A stretch of DNA of 33,638 bases, taken from NCBI RefSeq assembly GCF_900110145.1, contig NZ_FOCP01000030.1:1-33638 (forward strand). The letters are read 5' to 3'. The position numbers and the translations under genes were made by a program. The DNA is from Nitrosomonas marina (lineage in GTDB: Bacteria > Pseudomonadota > Gammaproteobacteria > Burkholderiales > Nitrosomonadaceae). Shown here in pieces: positions 26,965-33,638 of this stretch (its first letter is position 1; each line of letters starts with the position of its first letter). A model generated the notes under the pieces. It did not search any database. It worked only from the letters and a program-made list of their open reading frames with translations, and had not been told where the DNA came from.

Positions 26965-28134
26965 GTGGACAGGGTGTGTGAGCGTATGCGTGAGAAGAAA
27001 TGTGTCGGAATTCTGATCAATCCGATTGCGGGTATGGGCGGCCGGGTTGGGTTGAAAGGCACGGATGGCATGGAGAATCAGGCTCGAGCGCTGGGAGCCC
27101 GGCCTGCGGCACACCTGCGTGCAACGGAAACCCTGTGCAGGTTTATTCAGCTGATGTCGCAAGCAACGGATTTTCCGTTACGATGGTTGACCTGTTCAGG
27201 GGAAATGGGCGAAGCGGTGTTGAAAACAGCCGGCATTCCAATGAACGTTATAGAGATTGTTCATACAGTAACTGGAAAATCCTCGGCGGAAGATACGCGG
27301 CGAGCGGTGCGCGGTTTTATGGCACAGAAAGTGGACTTGATCGTTTTTTGCGGTGGTGATGGTACCGCGCGGGATATTTGCAGCGTTGCCGGAATTAGCG
27401 TACCGATTCTGGGCATTCCTTCGGGCGTCAAAATGTTTTCGGGAGTTTTCGCCACCAATCCCGTGCGTTGTGCCGAAACCATGCTCGCTTTTTTGCAGAA
27501 TCGGTTGACGACTGTGCAGACAGAAGTGCTGGATCTGGATGAGGCAAGCTACCGGGCAGGTGAATGGAAGGTCAAGTTGTATCATGCCGCGTTGACGCCA
27601 TTCGAACCCAGGTATATGCAATCATCCAAGGCCTTGATCGAAAATGTCGACGATACGGCGATCAGGGCGGGCATTGCGGACTATCTGTTGGAACAGTTTC
27701 AGCGTGAAACACCGGCGCTCGTATTTCTGGGCGCTGGAAGCACAGTCAAATCGGTTGGTGATCGCTGGGGTATTGATAAAACGCTGCTGGGTGTTGATGC
27801 TGTTGTCGATGGAGAATGTATCGGCGGCGATCTGAACGAACAGCAGATACTTGCATTGCTCGGCAGATTCAAAGCGCGTAAACTGGTTCTCAGTCCAATC
27901 GGTGCGCAGGGATTCGTGCTGGGCAGGGGGAATTCGCAGCTCAGCCCTGCTGTTATCCGGGACATAGGCTGTAGCAATATCATTGTAATTGCCACACCTG
28001 CCAAGCTCGCAAAAACGCCTGTGCTCCGGTTTGATACTGGCGACGCCATGCTTGACCGGGAATTGGCGGGTGATGGTTATATTCGTGTTGTTACCGGTTA
28101 CCGCCGAAGAACGCTGGTGAAAACGATGCTTTAG
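26965..28134 (+). CDS. ATP-NAD kinase family (AcoX-like) protein
   Basis: I chose the GTG start at 26965 because AAAGGAG (26952-26958) lies six bases before it; upstream codons have no such site. The 389-residue product starts the conserved part at KKCVGILINPIAGMGGRVGLKGTDG, the form seen in the long NAD-kinase-like or AcoX family. The diagnostic GGDGT is at residues 130-134 (FCGGDGTARD), followed by GIPSGVKMFSGVFA. Its family is related to NAD kinases and diacylglycerol kinases, but the true substrate is not established by the sequence. The stop is five bases before gcvPA, so it is probably co-transcribed with the glycine decarboxylase genes. Confidence 0.85.
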   Translation: MDRVCERMREKKCVGILINPIAGMGGRVGLKGTDGMENQARALGARPAAHLRATETLCRFIQLMSQATDFPLRWLTCSGEMGEAVLKTAGIPMNVIEIVHTVTGKSSAEDTRRAVRGFMAQKVDLIVFCGGDGTARDICSVAGISVPILGIPSGVKMFSGVFATNPVRCAETMLAFLQNRLTTVQTEVLDLDEASYRAGEWKVKLYHAALTPFEPRYMQSSKALIENVDDTAIRAGIADYLLEQFQRETPALVFLGAGSTVKSVGDRWGIDKTLLGVDAVVDGECIGGDLNEQQILALLGRFKARKLVLSPIGAQGFVLGRGNSQLSPAVIRDIGCSNIIVIATPAKLAKTPVLRFDTGDAMLDRELAGDGYIRVVTGYRRRTLVKTML

Positions 28135-28139
28135 CAAGA

Positions 28140-29504
28140 ATGGTACAGCAAATGAATTTTTTGCCGCATACTGAAACCGAACTTCGCGAGATGCTCAGCA
28201 CGCTGGGATTGTCGCAGCTGGAAGCGCTGTTTGCGGATATTCCTGAGCATGTTCGTTTTCCGGATCTGACCTTGCCTTCGCCGCTGTCGCAGATGGAACT
28301 GGAAGCGCACTTGCGCAAAGTAGCTGGTCGTAATGCGAATGCATCGAGTCATGAATGCTTTCTGGGTGCGGGCGCGTATCATCATTATGTTCCGGCAACG
28401 GTTGATTATGTCATTCGCCGTGGTGAGTTTTTTACCGCGTATACCCCATACCAGCCAGAGGCCAGCCAGGGGATGCTGCAGGCCATGTTCGAATATGAGA
28501 GCATGATCTGCCAGTTAACTGGAATGGGCGTGACCAACGCCAGTCACTATGACGGTGCGACCGCACTGGCAGAAGCAGTGCGCATGGCGCTTGATCTGGC
28601 TTCAGGCAACCGACAGAAAATCGTTCTGTCGCCCGCGATCAATCCACATTACCGTGAAACGGTAAGGACCTACCTGCACGGCAGCGAAGTGTCACTGGTC
28701 GGTGAAAACACGGTACCGGATGAACTGGACAGTCTGTTATCGCAGCTGGATGATCAGGTAGCCGCGCTGGTTATTCAGAATCCGAATTTTCTGGGGCAGT
28801 TTGAAAATATCACCGGCATTGCGGAGAAGGTACACCAGGCCGGGGCGCTTTTGATTGTAGTAGCAGACCCCATCGCGCTTGGCCTGTTTCAATCGCCGGG
28901 TTCCTACGGTGCCGATGTTGTGATAGCCGATGGGCAGCCGCTTGGTATACCCCTTTCATTCGGCGGTCCGTATCTCGGGATTTTTGCTACACGCACGACT
29001 TATGTGCGTCATATGCCCGGGCGGGTGGTCGGCGAAACGGTCGACCAGTCCGGTCGGCGCGGCTATGTGTTGACCCTTGCGGCGCGTGAGCAGCATATCC
29101 GGCGCGCTCGTGCCACCAGCAATATCTGCACCAATTCTGGACTGATGGCGCTGGCGGCGGCAACGTATCTGGCAACACTTGGTGAATCCGGCTTGCGCAA
29201 GGTGGCAGCACTGTGTTTTCACAAAAGTCATTATGCTGCACAGCAACTGGCCGAAAAAACAGGACTGGAAGTCAACGCGCATGCACCAAGTAAACCTTTT
29301 TTTAAGGAATTCTATGTGCAACTGCCGCGGCCGGTCGATGAGGTCAACCGGATATTGCGCGAGGAATACGGCGTTATCGGCGGTTTTGACCTGGGCGCCT
29401 GCTATCCCGGCTTCGAGCGGCAGATGTTGATCGCGGTGACCGAGATGAATACCAAAGCAGCGATCGACCGGCTGGTTGATGCGCTGGTTACTGTGACGCG
29501 ATAA
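28140..29504 (+). CDS. gcvPA: Glycine dehydrogenase (decarboxylating) subunit 1
   Basis: This is the N-terminal half of the P protein of the glycine cleavage system, which decarboxylates glycine and passes the aminomethyl group to lipoyl-GcvH. Here P is split in two genes, unlike the single 957-residue E. coli protein. The 454 residues show FLGAGAYHHYVP, FFTAYTPYQPEASQGMLQA, ESMICQLTGM, NASHYDGATA and RREQHIRR-like ARATSNICTNSGLMAL blocks. The start may be ATG 28140 or the in-frame ATG 28152. It sits five bases after the NAD-kinase-like gene and 18 bases before gcvPB. gcvT and gcvH are not in the window. Confidence 0.96.
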   Translation: MVQQMNFLPHTETELREMLSTLGLSQLEALFADIPEHVRFPDLTLPSPLSQMELEAHLRKVAGRNANASSHECFLGAGAYHHYVPATVDYVIRRGEFFTAYTPYQPEASQGMLQAMFEYESMICQLTGMGVTNASHYDGATALAEAVRMALDLASGNRQKIVLSPAINPHYRETVRTYLHGSEVSLVGENTVPDELDSLLSQLDDQVAALVIQNPNFLGQFENITGIAEKVHQAGALLIVVADPIALGLFQSPGSYGADVVIADGQPLGIPLSFGGPYLGIFATRTTYVRHMPGRVVGETVDQSGRRGYVLTLAAREQHIRRARATSNICTNSGLMALAAATYLATLGESGLRKVAALCFHKSHYAAQQLAEKTGLEVNAHAPSKPFFKEFYVQLPRPVDEVNRILREEYGVIGGFDLGACYPGFERQMLIAVTEMNTKAAIDRLVDALVTVTR

Positions 29505-29522
29505 GAATGGAGGGCGTTGATC

Positions 29523-31028
29523 ATGCCTGAAATCGATTACAGAAATTCTGAAAAAACGGTGTATGAGCTGAGTGCCGTGGGTCGCGGCACGAACCTGATG
29601 CCAGAATGTGATGTACCCAAGACTGCACTGCCCGGCGCATTGTTGCGCAAAGACACTGAAACTATCGGACTTCCCGGGCTTTCCGAGCTTGACGTGGTAC
29701 GGCATTTTATCCATCTGGCGCAGCGAAACTTCAGCGTCGACGGCGGATTTTATCCGCTGGGGTCGTGCACCATGAAGTACAACCCGAAAATCAGCGAGGC
29801 ATGCGCCCGGTCTGAAGGTTTTGCGCAATCGCATCCGTTGCAGCCGGATGAAACGGTGCAGGGGAACCTGAAACTGATGCACGATCTGCAGGAATGGCTG
29901 AAGGAAATCGGCGGGTTCGCGGCCGTTTCACTGCAACCCACGGCGGGCGCGCAGGGTGAATTGACCGCGCTGCTGATGATGCGCGCTTTTTTCCGCAACT
30001 GCGGTGAAACCGGACGCACCCAGATCCTGATTCCGGATTCGGCGCACGGCACCAATCCGGCGTCGACGACGATGGCTGGTTTCGAAACACTTGAAATCCC
30101 GTCGGACGAGCATGGTAACCTTGACCTCGCCGCGCTCAATGCAGCCTGCGACGATACCGTTGCCGGATTAATGCTCACAAACCCCAATACACTGGGTTTG
30201 TTCGAGCGTGACATCGAAACTATTGTTCGGTGTGTGCATGACTGCGGCGGACTGGTTTACGGCGACGGCGCCAACATGAACGCGCTCGCCGGTGTGGTGC
30301 GGCCGGGGGATCTGGGTATCGATGTCATGCACTACAATCTGCACAAAACGTTCGGCACGCCGCATGGCGGCGGCGGTCCCGGCTCCGGCCCGCTGGGTGC
30401 GGGCGAGAAACTGGCCGCATATCTGCCCGGCCCGCTGGTGCGCCGGATTGATAACGTGGAGAAACCAGACCCCGGTTATATGCTTTTTATACCGGAAAAA
30501 ACCATTGGACGGATGAACAGCCACTTCGGCAGCTTCGGTGTATTTGTCCGCGCGTATGCCTACATCCTGCAGCATGGCGCCGAAGGTCTGAAACAGAATG
30601 CACTGCACGCGGTGCTCAATGCCAACTATCTTCGCGAAAAGCTGCGAGGCGTCTATCCATTGTCCCATGATCGCACCTGCATGCATGAATTCGTGCTGCA
30701 GGGAAAAATCGAGGGCAGCAGCGTGCGTGCGGTGGACATCAGCAAGCGGCTGCTTGATTACGGATTTCATCCGCCAACTATCTATTTTCCGTTGATTGTT
30801 CCCGAAGCGCTGATGATTGAACCCACCGAAACGGAAAGCAAACAGACACTCGATGCATTTGCCGAAGCGATGAAGGCGATTGCACAGGAAGCAGTCGATC
30901 GTCCTGAAACACTGCATACCGCACCGCATACCACGCCGGTCGGGCGTCTGGATGAAGTACGTGCCGCACGTCAGCTCAAGCTGAGGGAAGACGACAGGAA
31001 GGTAAAAGACAATCTGAATAAAGCCTGA
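29523..31028 (+). CDS. gcvPB: Glycine dehydrogenase (decarboxylating) subunit 2
   Basis: This is the PLP-binding half of the split glycine decarboxylase. I place the start at ATG 29523, eight bases after GGAGGG; the in-frame TTG at 29517 is too close to that site. The 501 residues have GSCTMKYNP, SAHGTNPAS, DGANMNA and the PLP lysine K275 in HYNLHKTFGTPHGGGGPG. Further family blocks are RIGRMNSHFGSFG-like TIGRMNSHFGSFG and the GFHPPTIYFPLIVPEALMIEPTE end region. Base composition is visibly G+C-rich here, in sharp contrast to the gene that follows 36 bases later. Confidence 0.96.
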   Translation: MPEIDYRNSEKTVYELSAVGRGTNLMPECDVPKTALPGALLRKDTETIGLPGLSELDVVRHFIHLAQRNFSVDGGFYPLGSCTMKYNPKISEACARSEGFAQSHPLQPDETVQGNLKLMHDLQEWLKEIGGFAAVSLQPTAGAQGELTALLMMRAFFRNCGETGRTQILIPDSAHGTNPASTTMAGFETLEIPSDEHGNLDLAALNAACDDTVAGLMLTNPNTLGLFERDIETIVRCVHDCGGLVYGDGANMNALAGVVRPGDLGIDVMHYNLHKTFGTPHGGGGPGSGPLGAGEKLAAYLPGPLVRRIDNVEKPDPGYMLFIPEKTIGRMNSHFGSFGVFVRAYAYILQHGAEGLKQNALHAVLNANYLREKLRGVYPLSHDRTCMHEFVLQGKIEGSSVRAVDISKRLLDYGFHPPTIYFPLIVPEALMIEPTETESKQTLDAFAEAMKAIAQEAVDRPETLHTAPHTTPVGRLDEVRAARQLKLREDDRKVKDNLNKA

Positions 31029-31064
31029 TTCATGTCACATATTGATTATTTGAGGAGAGCAAAT

Positions 31065-32099
31065 ATGAAATATCCATTCAAAAACTTGGTATTCGAAGGT
31101 GGTGGCGTAAAAGGAATTGCATATGTTGGTGCAATGAAGGTTTTAGAAAAGGAGAGAATTCTGGAAAACATAAAAAGAGTCGGCGGAACATCTGCAGGAT
31201 CAATCAACGCTGTACTGTTCGCCTCCGGATTTGGCAATCAAGAAATACTAAACGTATTAAGCACGCTTGATTTTAATGATTTCAAAGATGATAGCTGGGG
31301 TACTCTTCGCGACATGAATCGCTTGAGAGAAGAATATGGCTGGTATAAGGGCGATTTTTTCAGGGAATGGATTGGTGAGCTGTTAAAGAAGAAGACAGGG
31401 AGCTCCAACATTACATTTAAGGCCATCAGCGAGCATTCCGGAAAAGATCTTTACGTTTATGCTTCAAACTTATCAACACAATTCGGAGAGGTCTATTCTC
31501 CCGAGCATACGCCACGCATGAGAGTCGTAGATGCAGTCAGAAGGTCAATGTCGATACCTCTGTTTTTCAGGGCCATTAGAGACGATCGGAAAGATGTGTT
31601 TGTCGATGGCGGGGCTATTAATAACTATCCTGTTAAATTGTTTGATAGAGAAAAGTATCTCGAAAATAATGATCTAAAACGGATTCCAAAATACTATGAA
31701 TCGGCAAATTTGGTTTTAGCTGAAAAATCTCCAAAAAGCAGTCAGTATATTTATAATAAAGAAACGTTGGGTTTTCGCCTGGATTCTGCAAAAGAAAAAG
31801 GAGTGTTTCGTGACGGACAAGAACCTCAGCACGCAGATATTGATAATTTTTTAGATTATACGATGCAACTGATTAAAACGGTTCTTGCAGCCCAAGACAG
31901 CCAGCATCTCCATAATGACGATTGGCATAGAACTGTGTATATAGACTCTCTGGGTGTTGGTACGACAGATTTCGATCTTAGCGATAGTTTAAAAAAGGAT
32001 CTTGTTGCTTCGGGAAAAAAATGTGCGGAGGAGTATTTAAAGTGGTGGTCGGACGAAAGCAAAGATCTTGCTATCAATCATCCGAAATCAACAGAATAA
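31065..32099 (+). CDS. Patatin-like phospholipase
   Basis: The product is a serine acyl hydrolase of the patatin fold, expected to cleave ester bonds of phospholipids or other lipids. The ATG at 31065 is set by GAGGAG seven bases upstream; an upstream ATG (31032) has none. The 344 residues show the oxyanion loop GGGVKG (12-17), the nucleophile elbow GTSAG with S43, the SIPLFF segment and the catalytic aspartate D181 in DGG, so the dyad is intact. There is no signal peptide or membrane segment, so it should act in the cytoplasm. The gene is much more A+T-rich than the gcv genes before it. A neighbour with an inverted-repeat element lies downstream. It could be a recent arrival, which is inference. 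No cyclase or other defence partner is adjacent. Confidence 0.9.
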   Translation: MKYPFKNLVFEGGGVKGIAYVGAMKVLEKERILENIKRVGGTSAGSINAVLFASGFGNQEILNVLSTLDFNDFKDDSWGTLRDMNRLREEYGWYKGDFFREWIGELLKKKTGSSNITFKAISEHSGKDLYVYASNLSTQFGEVYSPEHTPRMRVVDAVRRSMSIPLFFRAIRDDRKDVFVDGGAINNYPVKLFDREKYLENNDLKRIPKYYESANLVLAEKSPKSSQYIYNKETLGFRLDSAKEKGVFRDGQEPQHADIDNFLDYTMQLIKTVLAAQDSQHLHNDDWHRTVYIDSLGVGTTDFDLSDSLKKDLVASGKKCAEEYLKWWSDESKDLAINHPKSTE

Positions 32100-32514
32100 T
32101 TTTTGATTTTTTTGGAAAAATGACCGCTAACGAATGACTCCAACGGACGCTCGAAACAACAATACCGCTGAGTCTGGCAGTTTGAAACCATAGAAAATAC
32201 TCATGTACGCGAAGAGACTCGAGACTCGCGAGGTCAGGTCTTGCCATTCAGCATACGTTAGCATCCGGCCTTTTTAAGAATCCCGGCTAACCGATAGTGC
32301 ACGCCAAATTCATCAAAATGGAAAATGTGTCAAATCTGTTTTTAATTGTTTTCTTTGTTTAGTCTATTAATTCTGTTAAATGCTCATCTTCGCAAACCCA
32401 GCGATCAAACTTAACCATAGCTCCTAGATACTTCCATAATATATAGGAGGTAAAGAAAGTATTGATATTAATGCAAAACCCCATTTTCTGCTTTTCTGTG
32501 ATACTTGTTGGTCA
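32100..32514. other. Gene-free spacer between the patatin and hydrolase genes
   Basis: The 415-base spacer is A+T-rich in its right half and contains the inverted-repeat element at 32126-32262. A strong AGGAGGT at 32445-32451 precedes a 23-codon plus-strand frame that runs into the end of the hydrolase gene. I see no intact gene or clear terminator. Confidence 0.5.
32126..32262. repeat. Long inverted-repeat element with attC-like ends downstream of the patatin gene
   Basis: GCTAACG (32126-32132) and CGTTAGC (32256-32262) are perfect inverted ends, 137 bases apart overall. GAATG (32132-32136) and CATTC (32245-32249) are also complementary. The left end continues CCAACGGACGC, as in many integron attC sites, which have a CTAAC...GTTAG boundary. 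The interior symmetry that attC sites need is poor and I see no 5' boundary before the patatin gene. A decayed MITE or another repeat is equally possible. A further GGCTAACC lies at 32285-32292. Confidence 0.3.
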
Positions 32515-33411
32515 TTACGCTCCATTTTTCTGATTACAATCTGCGCCATCCATCAAAAATTCGAATAGATATTGGTTCACCAGCTCAGGCTGCTCCTGCT
32601 GTACCCAATGACTGCACCGGGGAATGTACCTGATTTCGAAGCGACCGGCGAAGCAGGGCTCCATGTTGCAGGTGAGTTCCTTACCCAGCGCGGTGTCTTC
32701 CTCTGCCCAGATCAGCAGTGTCGGGCACATGATCTGGTCGAATGCGCGTTCGCCGTGACGGACCCGCTCGCGAAACGCCGCGCGGTAGTAGTTGATCGCT
32801 GCGGTCAGCGCGCCAGGCTTTTGCAGTGCTTCGGCGTATTGTTGCAATTCATCGGTTGTGAATACGTCCTTTCGAATCGCCATGCCACGAAAGGCCTTTT
32901 CAACAAACCACCGCAAATTCAGGCGTATGCCGAATTCCGGCAGCCAGGGGAGCTGAAAAAAGAACATATACCAGCTGCGCCGTAATTGACGCCAGTTGGT
33001 TCTGAGGTGTTGCTGAAATGCAGTTGGATGCGGGCAATTCAATACAATCAGTTTTTCCGTTGCCTCGGGATATTCCACTGCAAATACCCAGGCGATGCCG
33101 CCGCCCCAGTCATGACCGACAATGATTGCTTTTTCCTCGTCGAATGCACGAATCAATCCCATGACATCGGCGGTAAGCATATCCACACGGTAGCTCGACA
33201 CGCCCGGCGGTTTTTCGCTGTCGTTGTAGCCGCGTAGATCGGGTGCGACAACGCGAAAGTGCTGTGCCAGCGCAGGAATCTGGTGCCGCCAGGAGTACCA
33301 GAATTCCGGAAAACCGTGCAGAAGAATGACAAGCGGACCTTTACCCTGCGTTACATAGTGCAGCTGAATGCCGTTGACATGCGCATAACCGTGTTGCCAG
33401 GATTCATTCAT
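32515..33411 (-). CDS. Alpha/beta hydrolase, epoxide-hydrolase-like
   Basis: The 298-residue protein has the alpha/beta-hydrolase fold of the soluble epoxide hydrolase and haloalkane dehalogenase group. The oxyanion motif HGFPE is at 32-36, DLRGY at 58-62, and the nucleophile is an aspartate, D101 in VGHDWGG, not a serine. The late acid lies in WAEEDTALG and the catalytic histidine in CSHWVQ. A cap domain fills the middle. HGFPE and GHDWGG favour an epoxide hydrolase over a dehalogenase or serine esterase, but the substrate is unknown. No signal peptide is visible. It is convergent with the patatin gene and transcribed from the side of the right IS end. No strong ribosome binding site is seen. 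Confidence 0.88.
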   Translation of the reverse strand: MNESWQHGYAHVNGIQLHYVTQGKGPLVILLHGFPEFWYSWRHQIPALAQHFRVVAPDLRGYNDSEKPPGVSSYRVDMLTADVMGLIRAFDEEKAIIVGHDWGGGIAWVFAVEYPEATEKLIVLNCPHPTAFQQHLRTNWRQLRRSWYMFFFQLPWLPEFGIRLNLRWFVEKAFRGMAIRKDVFTTDELQQYAEALQKPGALTAAINYYRAAFRERVRHGERAFDQIMCPTLLIWAEEDTALGKELTCNMEPCFAGRFEIRYIPRCSHWVQQEQPELVNQYLFEFLMDGADCNQKNGA

Positions 33412-33543
33412 GATTCAGTGTTGCAATAGGTGTTTGAATAATAAAACAGTGATGTGTATGTTTTCTGACTTTTTAACTGCTGAATCGAATTTAGCATAAA
33501 ACCATTTGAAAATGCGAGCGGGGGAAATACACAAGGGTTATTG

Positions 33544-33638
33544 GAGCTATAGTCAAATCTGGTGTATGGAGAATCAAGCGGCCTGCTGCTTTTGATCCCC
33601 ATTTTGTTTAACGCCGTCAACGAATTTTGCACCTTCAA
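33544..33638 (-). mobile_element. Outer end of an insertion sequence (right copy)
   Basis: This is the exact reverse complement of bases 1-95 and carries the same IS end (GAGCTATAGTCAAATC at the inner boundary). The transposase 3' end points into the window here as well, so the two copies are inverted with respect to each other. The family cannot be read from this short end. Confidence 0.75.
33574..33636 (-). pseudogene. C-terminal fragment of a probable transposase (right IS copy, cut by the window edge)
   Basis: The 20 codons and TGA are identical to those at the left end. The fragment is incomplete because the window stops here; the gene may be whole in the genome. Confidence 0.5.

Noticed and set aside
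31065..32099. Patatin-like protein as a CBASS-type defence effector
   Set aside because: No nucleotide cyclase, ancillary or regulatory defence gene lies next to it; the neighbours are gcvPB and an alpha/beta hydrolase.
1..33638. Composite transposon formed by the two inverted IS ends
   Set aside because: The interior is mostly conserved core genes in usual betaproteobacterial order, so a 33-kb mobile unit is unlikely. A contig break at a multicopy IS explains the ends better.

Overview
The window reads as a core chromosomal segment of a betaproteobacterium. The block TPR lipoprotein - lolB - ispE - tRNA-Gln - prs - rplY - pth - ychF is the classic betaproteobacterial order, and the overall protein flavour recalls the Nitrosomonadaceae. 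The Nitrosomonas-like assignment is an impression from memory that I could not verify. About 27 intact protein genes and one tRNA are supported, plus several terminators and regulatory candidates. Both window ends carry the same 95-bp sequence in opposite orientation: the last 20 codons and outer end of one insertion sequence. The window therefore looks like a contig that stops at a multicopy IS.

Layout. Positions 1-650 hold the IS end, a probable decayed transposase remnant and otherwise unexplained DNA. A 47-residue lipoprotein gene with its own terminator follows (646-789, minus). Next is a minus-strand operon msrB-msrA-roxA (951-3285), in which both methionine sulfoxide reductases appear exported and the third gene is the ribosomal protein L16 hydroxylase. 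On the plus strand come accA-tilS (fatty acid synthesis, tRNA-Ile lysidinylation) and rfbB-rfbD (two of the four dTDP-rhamnose genes). An OprO/OprP-type porin follows, preceded by three TGTAATA repeats at exact 11-bp spacing that resemble a Pho box. A secreted HNH nuclease lipoprotein (minus) and a very large exported M1-M28-PDZ metallopeptidase fusion come next.

From 14.4 kb: a TPR lipoprotein, an unrecognised membrane-anchored protein on the minus strand, the division-site operon minC-minD-minE (minD starts at TTG), lolB, ispE overlapping tRNA-Gln(UUG), prs, rplY (strong terminator), pth and ychF. A PQQ-propeller lipoprotein lies on the minus strand. A NAD-kinase-like gene heads gcvPA-gcvPB, the two-subunit glycine decarboxylase.

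The right end differs in character. It holds an A+T-rich patatin-like lipase gene just behind gcvPB, a 415-bp spacer carrying a long inverted-repeat element, an epoxide-hydrolase-like alpha/beta hydrolase (minus), and the second IS end. I found no CRISPR array, prophage or complete defence system. The most notable items are the M1-M28-PDZ fusion, the Pho-box-like array, the exported Msr/RoxA operon, and the possibly acquired patatin gene with its inverted-repeat neighbour.
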